From Chrysoperla carnea (taxonomy: Eukaryota > Arthropoda > Insecta > Neuroptera > Chrysopidae): a stretch of DNA of 64,000 nt. Positions 47,021 to 59,000 of the stretch are shown here, in pieces. The stretch is from NCBI RefSeq assembly GCF_905475395.1, contig NC_058342.1:21920640-21984639 (forward strand), written 5' to 3'. Both the position numbers and the translations under genes were made by a program. The notes under the pieces were generated by a model. It was not told the origin of the DNA, ran no database searches, and worked only from the letters and a program-made list of their open reading frames with translations. Each line of letters opens with the position of its first letter. The stretch's first letter is position 1.

Positions 47021-47760
47021 TCAAAATTTAACCTGAATGTGTTTATTTTTTAGCCGATAGGCATTGTACACATAGGTTTTTATTCGAACCCAGCCTTTAC
47101 TTTTTAGTAAATTCGGATATTTATTTATAAGCTCCTCGCACTCAGCTTTTTTAGGAGGCTGTTTTTGTCTAATATGATTTTTGAAATGATTTTTAACTAT
47201 TTCAATTTCTTCGGCTGTCCACGTTGATCTACCAGTTTGATTCTTGGCTAAAAAAAACAAAACATTATTTTCATATCAAATAAACTCAAGGCATTATTAC
47301 TAATTTACACAGTTTTGGATTATTTAATAACAATAACTTTTCATATTTTTAAATGTATTCGTATTATATATAAAATTATTTTGTATGAGTGCACCTTTGA
47401 TTTAAAAAATGAAATTCTCAAATCAATTTTATTATGAGACATGCCATTACGAGATCATAACTAATCTTTTCAATCGAAGTTTATCTCAAATAATTTGAAA
47501 TTTAGTATTATTATTACTTACGTTTGATTTCGTTATTAGTATCTGGCTCACTTTTCTTTTGATACACAGGCTTGACATTTCCTTTCAAATATTCATTGAC
47601 GTGTCCTGCGATTCTTAATAGTCGAATAATAGTTTTTCTCTTCAAGCTTTTTTTTGGGTAACTCATCATTTCTCTTCCTGATTGTCTTTGTGTTTCCGCT
47701 CCAAATGACGTTCAAAATTCGTCACATCTAGGTTACAAAATTTACAAGTTGGTCAAACTG
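47021..47760 (-). pseudogene. decayed paralogue of the zinc-finger gene
   Basis: Two exon-like blocks. 47522-47760 gives CKFCNLDVTNFERHLERKHKD and, after a one-base frameshift near 47660, SYPKKSLKRKTIIRLLRIAG, VNEYLKGNVKPVYQKK. This is clearly homologous to residues just after the start of exon 5 of the gene at 50063-61732. It ends in a good donor (C|GTAAGT, 47521-47520). 47247-47021, after a TTTTTTAG acceptor, encodes GRSTWTAEEIEIVKNHFKNH and KYPNLLKSKGWVRIKTYVYN before a stop; a domain like this often ends this protein family. The frameshift argues for a pseudogene. The last block could instead be an alternative 3' exon of the main gene. Confidence 0.55.
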
Positions 47761-48220
47761 TAAAATTCGAGAATGAAGATAGAACATTTTCAGACTAAAG
47801 ATTTATTGCGTCCGTTAGTTCTTTAAAACCTGTAATGTCTTTTTTCCTTCCCAAATTGATTTATTATTGAAAAAAGAAAAGTCGACTTTTAAGTAATCGA
47901 TTTCTTTCTTCAATGTCATTTTCTTACCTGTAGCAGTTGGGAATTGTTCTTGCATTTGTATGACGAACGTTTTTCCATGGTTGTATTGTTGGTACAAATG
48001 GGGATGGTTTCATATGTCCGTCACCGCGTACTTTTGCTGTATTTTGTAAAAATGAGCGCTTAAGATAAACTCATTTGTGTTATGCAGGTCTCTAGAATAA
48101 TTATCTTGATTTTCTATAGAATTAACTAACTATTGATTGTGGATTATAATATCCATTCGATTGCGGCGGGATCAAATAATTAATTAAATAATTGTCGTTA
48201 TTAATAATCTGAATGAATAA

Positions 48221-48387
48221 TTAATGAGTAAAACTGTTTTCTAGCGGTTGTTCTAAATTCTGTCTCCTTAAATTCCGTTGCCCTTCTCGATCTTTCGCGC
48301 TATTGAATACAGCCTCAAGACTTTTATAAAAGTTGGTATCAGTTATTGGTGGCTGCTTTTTACTTTTGAATACCTCCTTCAATTTAG
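48221..48387 (-). CDS. possible exon, unknown
   Basis: After an ATTACAG acceptor (48394-48388) the minus strand is open for about 55 codons (LKEVFKSKKQPPITDTNFY, LEAVFNSAKDREG, then a stop at 48223-48221). Charged, non-repetitive composition unlike the neighbouring AT-rich DNA suggests real or former coding sequence. It lies between the zinc-finger gene and its decayed paralogue and may belong to either. Confidence 0.28.
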
Positions 48388-48399
48388 CTGTAATAAAAA

Positions 48400-50062
48400 G
48401 TATTGTATTTTCATTAATATTATCAACATATCATAAATGTTTTTTAATAAAAATTAATTTTACATATAAATAAAAAATTGACTTTCTAATTCAATATCAT
48501 GAACGAAAATTTTGAAGATAAAAGCAAGGCAATACAAATATATAAATAACATTAAAAAATTTTTTCATGAAATAACCACCGCTATTAATTGTTTTATAAA
48601 TATTGAATGAAATTCTATAAAAATTGAAATTAATGGTTCATGCTATAAAAACTGCTAGCTATTGAAATCAAGAAAAAAATTAAAATTTGTTGGGTTACCA
48701 AATAGTTGATTTGGTATAGTAAGGTAGAAAATGAATAAAAAAATTGACATTGGCATTTCATATACATACCACGACTTTTAATATCAAAATTAAGTAATGT
48801 CAAAAATTACCATCAAAATACTTACAACATGCACATTTATAAAACTACGTTTCACACATAACATGTTTTCCCGCAACTGGCTTCTTTGCAGTGTAATTTT
48901 CTAAAAGTTTTCGGCTGCAAAATTTGTGGAATATAATTTAAAACCTGCTTGCAAAATTTTGATGACCACCCTTATGGAAAAAATAAACTGTTACAAAGTT
49001 TAAATAAGAGTTCTTAAAGTTTTACTTTCTCTTACAAACTCTGAAAAAGTCTTATAAACTCTGAATAAGATCTAATAAGACGTAAAAAGTAGGTATTTTT
49101 CCATCTTTTCGGTCTCTGTCGGTTTTCAGAGTTTTTAATACTTAAAAAAAGTTTTGAATAATTTTTTGAGGCTGTAAAAAGAATTATTCCGACTTTTTAA
49201 AACTTTCAATGGTAAATTTATAGGCTATAAAAAGAATTAGTGTTTTTAATACTTAAAAAAGTATTTTATAAAAATGTCACAAGAATAATTAGTAAGAGTT
49301 TTTAATACTTAAAAAAAGTATTTCATAAAAATGTCAAAAAAATTTATTTTCTGACTTATTTTCTATATTTATTAAAATTTTTTGCGAATTACATTATAAT
49401 TATTATTTCAGTTATCGTTGTCATTATAAATTCGTCAAGTGAAACTTAAATATCCAGTTACAAATCATTTTCAACACTGACAAAATAATTTGTTACTGGA
49501 TATTTAAGTTTCACATGACGAACTTATAATGACAACGATAACTGAAATATTTTCAAATATAAATATAATCAATCGCAGTTCAAACGTTTAAGGTAATAAA
49601 TTTGAAGAAATAAGAAAAAACAAATTTTAATTTTTTCTATTTATTTTTACAAAGTTTTTTTTTTTTTTACATTTTTTAAATTATAAAATCTTTTTTTAGG
49701 AGCGCTTATTGTGCGCTGTTTTTGAATATTAATTTTTTTGTTTGGTTTTACAAACTTTTGAAGCTTATATTAATATTTTTTAAATCTATTTACCATCGCT
49801 TTAATTTTATTCATTCCTAATTATCATAAATAAATAAATTATTAATTAGTAACATAAAAGTTACATAATACTTTACGAGCAATTATTGCACGCTGTTCAA
49901 TGGACGATAATACTACTTTTTTGTTTGATTATGACAAAAACTTGCAACTTATATTAACTTTTTTTAAAACAATAAATTAAAAATTATTAACATAAAAACA
50001 TAAATAATATCTTACGAGCAGTAATTGCACTCTTTATATCCCTTTTATCAAATTAGTCATTT
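48400..50062. other. AT-rich intergenic stretch
   Basis: No gene is recognised. It holds the hairpin at 49405-49548 and three copies of a TTTTTAATACTTAAAAAA word (about 49130-49315). Confidence 0.45.
49405..49548. repeat. long hairpin, 67-bp arms
   Basis: 49405-49471 and 49482-49548 are near-perfect reverse complements around a 10-base loop (CAACACTGAC). The outer ends read ATTTCAGTTATCGTTGTCAT and its complement. The size and tight loop suit either a foldback MITE or a precursor hairpin RNA. No clear target duplication was seen. Confidence 0.75.
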
Positions 50063-53000
50063 TCAAACACTGTGACAAAATGACCGATTCTTGAATTCTA
50101 TGACGTCTTTTGTTAATGGTAATATAATAGGTTTATTCCATTTTTTTTCGTTTAAGTCCTTGTGTGCCAAACTGCTGATTTCAGTTGTCCATTGAGTAAC
50201 AATTAAATTTTTGAATTTTTTTACTGCTTTACACTTCGCTTCAGGGTCACTGAAAGTCACAGATTGATCTCCTGTTTCAATTAGAAAAATCATTTCATCG
50301 CAAACTGTTTGAAGAGTTGTTCCGAGGTGAGCTGATAAACTAGGGGCGTCAAAAGTTTTTGTTTGTACATTAAATCCACCTACTTTCTTAGCACATTCCA
50401 CTACTTTCGTGAACATGGATGGTTCTATGGCGTCGGATAATGTGAAATTTTTATCGTTTTGGATTTTTCGGAGTTCTATGAGGAGTCTTGCCAGCTCTCT
50501 CATTTTATTGGAGCATGGGGTAAACATTTGCTTCTTCTTATGTTTTTTTAGGTAACGTTCACCATAACGATAAATCAATACATCCGTTTTGGCCGTCATA
50601 GAAATCTCATCAGCTTTCATTCTTGAAAAAACTTCTTTCTTTACACATAATTTGTCTAAAGTATTGCTTGCATCAAGTGCACAGGCCACGAGAGTTTGAG
50701 AGGCTGCTATGTGTTTAACTCTTTGAAAATTATTATGAACTTCAGCAGCTGGGCAGTTCTTATAATGTCGATACAAAAAATGTTTCTTGTACAATCCTTT
50801 ACAATATCCGCAAGGATAGTACTGATGATTGGGCTCATTTTTTTTTCGATAAATGGGCATGACGTTACCTTTTAAATATTCGTTAAAGTTCCCATCGTTT
50901 CGTATGAGCTTAATTATATTCTTCCTCTCTGGACTTTTTTTAGGATGACTTAAAAAATCTTTGACTTCTTTAGAATCAGAATGATGCCTTGTGAGATGAC
51001 GTTCGAAATTTGTAACTTGTGATTGACAGAATTTACAGTTTGTTTTTTTCTTTCCTGAACGCTTATTCTTCATGTAAGTAGATAGCTGAAACTATTAAAT
51101 TTTCAAATGTATATACAGCTTTTTAATAAACTACCATTAATTTTTTTAACTGAGCAAGATTCTTAAAGAAAACTTTTTTTAGATAGCAATTGATAATATG
51201 TAATTAATATTCTCAATGTATCTTTTACAGTTCGATGATAAAAAAAATTAATTTTTTAAGAATTATAAGAAATCTAAAATTTCTTAAAAATATCTAATTG
51301 ATAGAACAAAAAATTTAAATCATATGTATAAGTCAATGATAAAAGGATTTGAAAATGATCAAAACATGTAATCTTTAAAAAAACAAATTTATGAATGAAA
51401 CGGTATGCATTCTGATTGTATAACAATCTAAGATTGAGATAAAAATTCTTAACTTCATTTCGAGGGAATTCTGATTCAACAGGAAATTAATTTGGAGAAA
51501 AACTCAATTGTCGATGTTTTGATGTAAGAAAACTTAAAGACAAAAATTAAAGCATAGTCGTTAAAAATTATTGACAAACTATAACAAATTGAATTAAAAA
51601 TTTAATTGTCTTTTTAATTTCAATTTATTTAATTACGAATTTAAAAGTTGTTCTTTTTATACTTATTAAATTTCAAACTCTTTTTTATTTTAAAAATCAA
51701 TAAAATATCATTATATCATCTAACTCAGCAAAAATATTAATTATAAAATATAAATAATGCTCTTAGAAATTGAGTATTATTAAAAAAAGAAAAAAAAAAG
51801 TCTAATGTCAATATTAGTCGTTTATTTATTTAATTAGGATAATCTCTTTTAATAAACATACCTTTTTTGTTCTTTGAACATTTTGAGTTTCATCATTTGG
51901 TGATAAATTCTGTGACATTGTATTTTCTTTATTGGAATCATCGATATTTTCGATCACTGTATCTTCTACATCCATGGGTGCATCTGAATCAGAACTTTCA
52001 GTGTGCTGAAAAAAATATTATTATCATTATCTTATATAAATACACAATTTAGCCCAGTCATATTAGGTAAAAAAAGGGGTCAACCTCGGAATGAAAGATA
52101 ATAAGCTGCAAATTGGTATGAACCTTTGTTTTGTCATTCTAAATGTTGTCTCAAAAGTCACAATCGTTATCGTGTCCGCGTCTCAAGATATTCAAGGTCA
52201 AAGGTCACAAAAATCGGTTTTTCGCGAATATCTGGCTTCCTATCGGTTAAATGAGATTTGCATTTATTATAAAAGTTGTAGGCTATAAAATTCCCTACAA
52301 CTTTTGTTTAAACTTTTTTTTCATACGACCAACCGTTTTGAAGGTAGAGCGCGAAGAGTGCACATCGTACAGTCATATACGGCCTAATGCAAGGTCAAGC
52401 GTGAGTTATGGTTATCAGTACGTTATAAAGTCAATTATTTACTTGGAAATTATAATTATTAAACAATGCCTATTATTTATGTACTAACTATTAATTATTT
52501 ATATTTAATTAAAGTAAGTAACTTGATTATTTATATATAATTATTCATATTTAACTATTTAAGTATAAAATATTATTAATTCTGGATTATATATTTTAGT
52601 TTTATTTTAAGTTAACACGACATTATATATCTTTTCTTTAAAACGCGTAAATTTCTCAATACTTATATACCTGGAAATACTTGTCCCTACCCTATGCCCA
52701 TTTCTATTCATTGCCGGGACAGATGTTCTATAGTATTCAAGGCCACTCTCTCCACTTTGTATGAGTCAAGATTATTCGTTAGTTTGAAATTGTACCGTTG
52801 CAACTACGGACGTACGGTTTTAAGAGCTATGGCTGATTTGTGTTTTATATGTGATAAGAAACTTTCAGAAGGTGTTTCTGTGAATGTCGTACGTGGTTTA
52901 AAAACTTTAAAAACTGCAAGTATTGAAAGAAATGATGGACATATAGACTATTTAAATACTTTAAGTTCTGTAAATGTGCATTCCGAGTGTCGAAAAGTGT

Positions 53001-56000
53001 ACACGAGTAAAAATGTTATTATTGCATCAAAACGACGCACAGATGAGAGTGAACCTTCAACGTCAAGTGCACCTCGCAAAAAACGAAATGAAGTCTTTGA
53101 TTTTGGAAAGTTATGCTTATTTTGTGGCCAAGAAGCTGATGAAATAGCAGAAAAGAAAAAAAAATTAAAGTATAGACGGACAATAAGTAATGTAAGTACT
53201 CTTGCATTCAAAGACAACGTAATTAAGAGAGCAGAAGAACGAAACGATTCCTTAGGAGAATTAGTAAAGGAACGTATATATTACGAGTATGATTTGATCG
53301 CTGCTGAAGCAAAGTATCATACTATTTGCTATACCAACTTTTTAACCCGAGTACCATCTGCAGATAAAATGCCTCGCCAAGATGATCAAGTCACTCAAGC
53401 AATGAAGGAGATTTTTTGTTATATAGAAAATAATGAAGATTCTCAATTTACTTTGAAAGAACTTAAAGATGTCCCTACGGAATACATACCTGACGATAAG
53501 ACAATTATTACAAAATTACAACAAAAGTATTTAACTGATATAATAATCACAAAAAAAATTGGATCATTTACAATTATATCTTTCCGTGATACACAGCTTA
53601 ACGTATTATCAAAAGCTTGGTACGAAAATAAAAAAAGTACTCCTGTAGAAGAACGTCTACGGATTGTAGAAGCTGCTGCGGCTATTATTAGGGAAGACAT
53701 CAGATCATCTGTAGTTGAAACAAAAACGTATCCACCTCCGAATAAAATGCTAGATTGTATTAATGAAGAAATACCAAAAACATTATCACATTTTTTGGAA
53801 GAAATGATATTAAAAAATAGAAAAGGACAAGTAGATCATTTAAAAACGAAATGCACATCTATTAGCCACGCAATAATGGCTTCGATACGAGAACGTTCAT
53901 TTTCATCACAGCTACTGTTGGGCCTTTCCGTATTTCTTCACAGAAGATATGGGTCTAAAAAATTGTTGGATGTTTTATCATCTTTAGGATTTGCTGCATC
54001 ATATAGTAATACCATACAGTATGAAGTTTCATCAGTTTACCATCCACAACCTCGTATTTTACCATCAGAGTCTGGTGCGTTGGTACAATATGTTGGAGAC
54101 AATGCAGATATTAATGTCAGTACTCTTGACGGTAATAATACTCTTCACGTTATGGGAATGATAAAAATAATTACTCCGAAAGATGCTGTAATTTATGATG
54201 ATCGCATAAAAAAATGTACAACTAAACCGAGTGCAAAAGAGTTAGCAGCAATATCACATGTATCTCTTTTAGCATATGAAAAGCCAGTTGTACCTGGGTA
54301 CAGCAAGATTCAAGTCCAAAATCTACATGATGATCAAGTACTGATTGAAAAAAAATTTAATGCAGTTGATTTGTTGTGGTTATACGGAAAATGGAAGAAT
54401 CTTTCACCGTTGCCAGGGTGGAATGGCTATCTTCAACAACTTACGAAAAATAATCAAAATTTTTCAAATTCTCAGGTTATATTTCTACCTTTCATTGATC
54501 ATCCTGCCAGTAATTTAGACACAATTTATACAACTTTACATAGTGCTATAAATATTGCCAAGTCACATCAACAAAAAACGTGCATAATTACATTTGATCA
54601 GCCCCTGTACTCAAAAGCACGTGAAATGGTTGCTGCGTCAGATGCAAACTCAGACTTGTCTAAAACAGTTGTCAAACTTGGAGGATTTCATATGCTCATG
54701 TCTTTTCTTGGATGCATAGGACATGTAATGGACGGTAGTGGTCTCAAGGAAGCTTTAAGTAAAATATATGCTACAAATTCGGTCGACAAAATGTTGAATG
54801 GTCACGCTTATGCAAGAAGTATCAGAGGCCATATATTATTACGACTTGCATTATCAATAAAGATTTTTGAAGAGATGAAAATTGAAAATTGTGTGTTAGA
54901 TGAGTTAATTGAACAGATAACTAGTCGCGATGTTTCCTACGAAGATGTTGAAGGATGTACGAGCAGCTCCAACTCGTTAATTGATCAATTTCAGGATAAA
55001 CTAAAAGAATTAAAAGCTCGAGGTCCCACGGCACAGTTATGGGTGCAATATTTTGAAATGGTATCAATAGCCCTAGATTTCATTCGCGCTGAAAGGCTGG
55101 GACTTTTTCAAGAACATTTGGATGCAGTGCGAAAAATGCTGCCCTATTTTCATGCTGGTGGTCATTTCCTATATGCGAAATCAGCTCATTTGTATCTTCA
55201 AGATATGTTAAAACTTGAGGAGACAATGGATCAACAGGCTTTTGAGAACTTTAAAAACGGATTCTTTACTGTAAAACGAACAGAAAAATTCAATTCTGGT
55301 ACATGGACAGACATGGTAATCGAGCAAAGTCTGATGAAATCTATGAAGACAGAAGGAGGAGTATCTCGAGGCCGAAGTACACAAGAAAGTGTTCTATGTA
55401 AGTGGGTATATGCTATGTATGCCACGAATACAATTTGTGAAGAAATTGAACGGTTTTGTAACATTTCTTTCGATTCTGTGGACCAACATGTTGATGCTAG
55501 AGATTCACGAATAAAAAGGGATGATACTGATGTAAATGAACTGGTTGGTTGGTTTACGCTTCATAATCCCTTTCCAAATACGAATCAGTTGGTATCCTTA
55601 GCTTCAGGAATCGTTGGAAATGACCAAATTAATTGTCACCGAGCCCATGAAATCGGATTGCAATCTATGGTAAAGATAACTGGTTTGAACTTCAACGAAA
55701 TAAAGTTAAAACGCGTCGATAAGGTTTTACCGCTTTCAGCCATTAACAAATCTGTCAAAATTAATGATTGTAAAGTTTCTATAGATCCAATGTTACTTTT
55801 CCAGAGAATAACTGTAAGCAAAAAATTTGAAAGTAATTTACAAGAATATCTTCAGTATGAACTAAGCCCGTATCCGACATCTTTATTTGATAGTAATGGC
55901 ATGAGAAAAACCACGAAAGCAACATTATATGACAATATGATGCCTGTCGTTATCGATCTTGATGAAAATAATGTAACATACATCATCGATGGTGGATTTC

Positions 56001-59000
56001 TTCTGCATCGCGTCGTATGGAGCAAAGACGATACTTTCTCTATTATTTTAAATAAGTACATTAAATATTTACAAACACATTATGGCTCAGCAATTGTTGT
56101 TGTATTTGACGGATATTCGGACTATAGTAAAAATATTAAAGCACTGGAACAACAAAGAAGAACTGCTGCACTTTCAAAATCATATGAAGTTTGTTTTGAC
56201 GAAACAATGGTTGTGCCAATCAGTCAAGAAAAATTTTTATCAAATCGGTCTAATAAAAAAAAATTTATCGACATGCTTGTTGAAAAATTTAAAACTGTTA
56301 ATATCACAACAAAACAAGCCAGAGATGATGCTGATGTTCTCATCATTGACACAGCTATTGCCTTATCAGAACATCAAAAGACTGCTGTCATCATAGGAGA
56401 AGATATCGATTTGCTCGTTATTTTAATTGGACGTACTCAGTCACATCATCAGGAAATTTTTTTGAAAAAAGTTGGCAAAGGCAATGTCAAAACACAAATA
56501 TATTCTACTAAAAGTTTTGACCAATATCCTCGTACTAAAAAGCACATTTTATTTTTACACGCATTCAGTGGCTGTGACACGACTTCTGCGCTATTTAAAA
56601 AAGGAAAAAAAACTGTTACTAGAGCATTGGAAAAAATTCCTGATTTAGATAAAATGGTGGAAGTATTTCAACAAGAAAACTGCCCAAAACAAACATTATT
56701 AGAAAATGGAGTGCGCATCTTGTTGGCATTATATAATGCTCCAAAATCTGAGGACAACATTGATCATTTCCGCTACACGCAATTCATCAAATTTACAAAA
56801 CTAAATAAACCTGTACAACTGTCAACACTTCCACCAACAAGTGTAGCAGCTCATCAACACATAAAACGTGTCTACTACCAGATTCAAACGTGGTTAGGGA
56901 AGGACTTAGAACCTCAAGAATGGGGCTGGATGCTTGAAAATGAAATCCTGGAGCCCATACGAACGTTATTACCTCCAGCACCAGCCGAACTACTAAACGT
57001 AATATTTTGCAATTGCAAAAATGGTTGTGGTTCCCGCTGTGGATGCAGAAAATCAGGGCTACAATGTTCTTTAGCTTGCGGCCAGTGCAACGGACAAGCT
57101 TGCCTCAATGCTTCACTGTATCCAAGTAATCCCGATGAAGAAAATACATATGATCCCGATATTCTGGAAGGTTTGGAGATGAACATGACAGATAATGAGG
57201 ATGATGACAATGAATTGAACATTTTTGAGCGACAAGAAGAAGAAGACGACGAACAAGAAGAAGATAATTAGCTTCCATTTCCAATTTCATTACAATTAAA
57301 ATCAACAAAGATACTTTTGATATTTGAACTCACATTTTGATAAATGTATATTATGCCGTATTTAATAATAAATAAAAATATGTGTAAAATATATACTCTT
57401 ACTATCATTTTAACTTAAAATAAAACTAAAATATATAATCCAGAATTAATAATATTTTATACTTAAATAGTTAAATATGAATAATTATATATAAATAATC
57501 AAGTTACTTACTTTAATTAAATATAAATAATTAATAGTTAGTACATAAATAATAGGCATTGTTTAATATTTATAATTTCCAAGTAAATAATTGACTTTAT
57601 AACGTACTGATAACCATAACTCACGCTTGACCTTGCATTAGGCCGTACATGACTGTACGATGTGCACTCTTCGCGCTCTACCTTCAAAACGGTTGGTCGT
57701 ATGAAAAAAAAGTTTAAACAAAAGTTGTAGGGAATTTTATAGCCTACAACTTTTATAATAAATGCAAATCTCATTTAACCGATAGGAAGCCAGATATTCG
57801 CGAAAAACCGATTTTTGTGACCTTTGACCTTGAATATCTTGAGACGCGGACACGATAACGATTGTGACTTTTGAGACAACATTTAGAATGACAAAACAAA
57901 GGTTCATACCAATTTGCAGCTTATTATCTTTCATTCCGAGGTGAAAGCCCTAATATGACTGGGCTAATTTAGAATTCACACAATTGGACATTTACAAATA
58001 ACAAAGTTCTTTTAAATAAATTGATTTTAATAAAGTTGTTAGAAAAATAAATACAGCCAAATTGTTCTCTATTTGACTGAAAAAAATTTTTTTCCATCTT
58101 TTTTCTAGTATCAGATTTGTACTTTTTGTCTAGTATTAACTATGGTCTTTGTATAAATAAAATAATGAATAAAAAAAGTATTACCTCTGACTGATATGAG
58201 TATGATAAATCAAATGTAGGATCTTTATCATTGTCATCAAATACAGATGAATCATCTGATGGTGAAGGAGACAGGTTACGTTGACTAGCACACCCTTGAT
58301 AAATATAAAATACATTACATATTTGTTTTAAATAAAATTTGTAGAATCACAATTCAATTAAAGCGATTCACAATTTACCATTAGGGGAGCGAAGGCTAAT
58401 ACCGTACAGCGGCTAATTCCGTACATCGCTGTTTATACTGAAAGAATAGAGCTGCGCGCGTTTTGTTGGTTTCAATCATTAGCACAGTAGTCTTAGTGTA
58501 ACCTATTAAGTTACTGTGTTATTAAGCGTAATCATTTTGCTATGAACACATGTTATGTGATTTGTTGCTGGTTTTTACAAGTTTTTAACATAAGAAAATA
58601 AGATGTAAGTACCTATTTTTATTAAATTTTATATTGAAATTATTATATTTCGGACTATAAATCTCTTTTTAATAAGATTATGGTCAAAGAATCACTTTAT
58701 TTGAATTTTTTTTAGGTAAGTTCTCATTCTTGAAATTTGAATTCGGTTTCGGGAATTACCGTACACTGTACGGTATTACCCGCAATAACAGCTTGTATTA
58801 GCGTTGATTTATATGACATGTTATTAAATTTTTATTAATGAATAGGTGTTATAATATGTTGTTAATTAATTGTATTACATGGTTTTTTAATTTTTTAGAT
58901 GGCTCCAAATAAAAAATGTAGTTGGTCACCACGAAAAATGAAACAAGCTGTGAAGGCTATACAAGATGGAGCTAAATTGAGAAAAACGGCTACTTTATAT

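Larger units (their letters stand above)
52051..57965 (+). mobile_element. 5.9-kb long-TIR DNA transposon, apparently intact
   Basis: Element of 5915 bp with ends AGCCCAGTCATATTAGG (left) and its reverse complement (right), flanked on both sides by AATTT, a possible 5-bp target duplication. The inverted repeats are ~560 bp and almost identical, apart from a short variable patch just inside the ends (52068-52081 versus 57942-57948) and single substitutions. It carries one large uninterrupted reading frame. It lies in intron 3 of the zinc-finger gene, in opposite orientation. A nuclease-like protein, long TIRs and a large frame make me think of the Academ (AcademX-type) or a related superfamily, but the 5-bp duplication is not a clean fit, so the class is left open. 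Confidence 0.85.

Noticed and set aside
52091-52487. open frames in the left TIR, mirrored at 57538-57934
   Set aside because: They are the same sequence read in the two inverted repeats and have no independent coding support.
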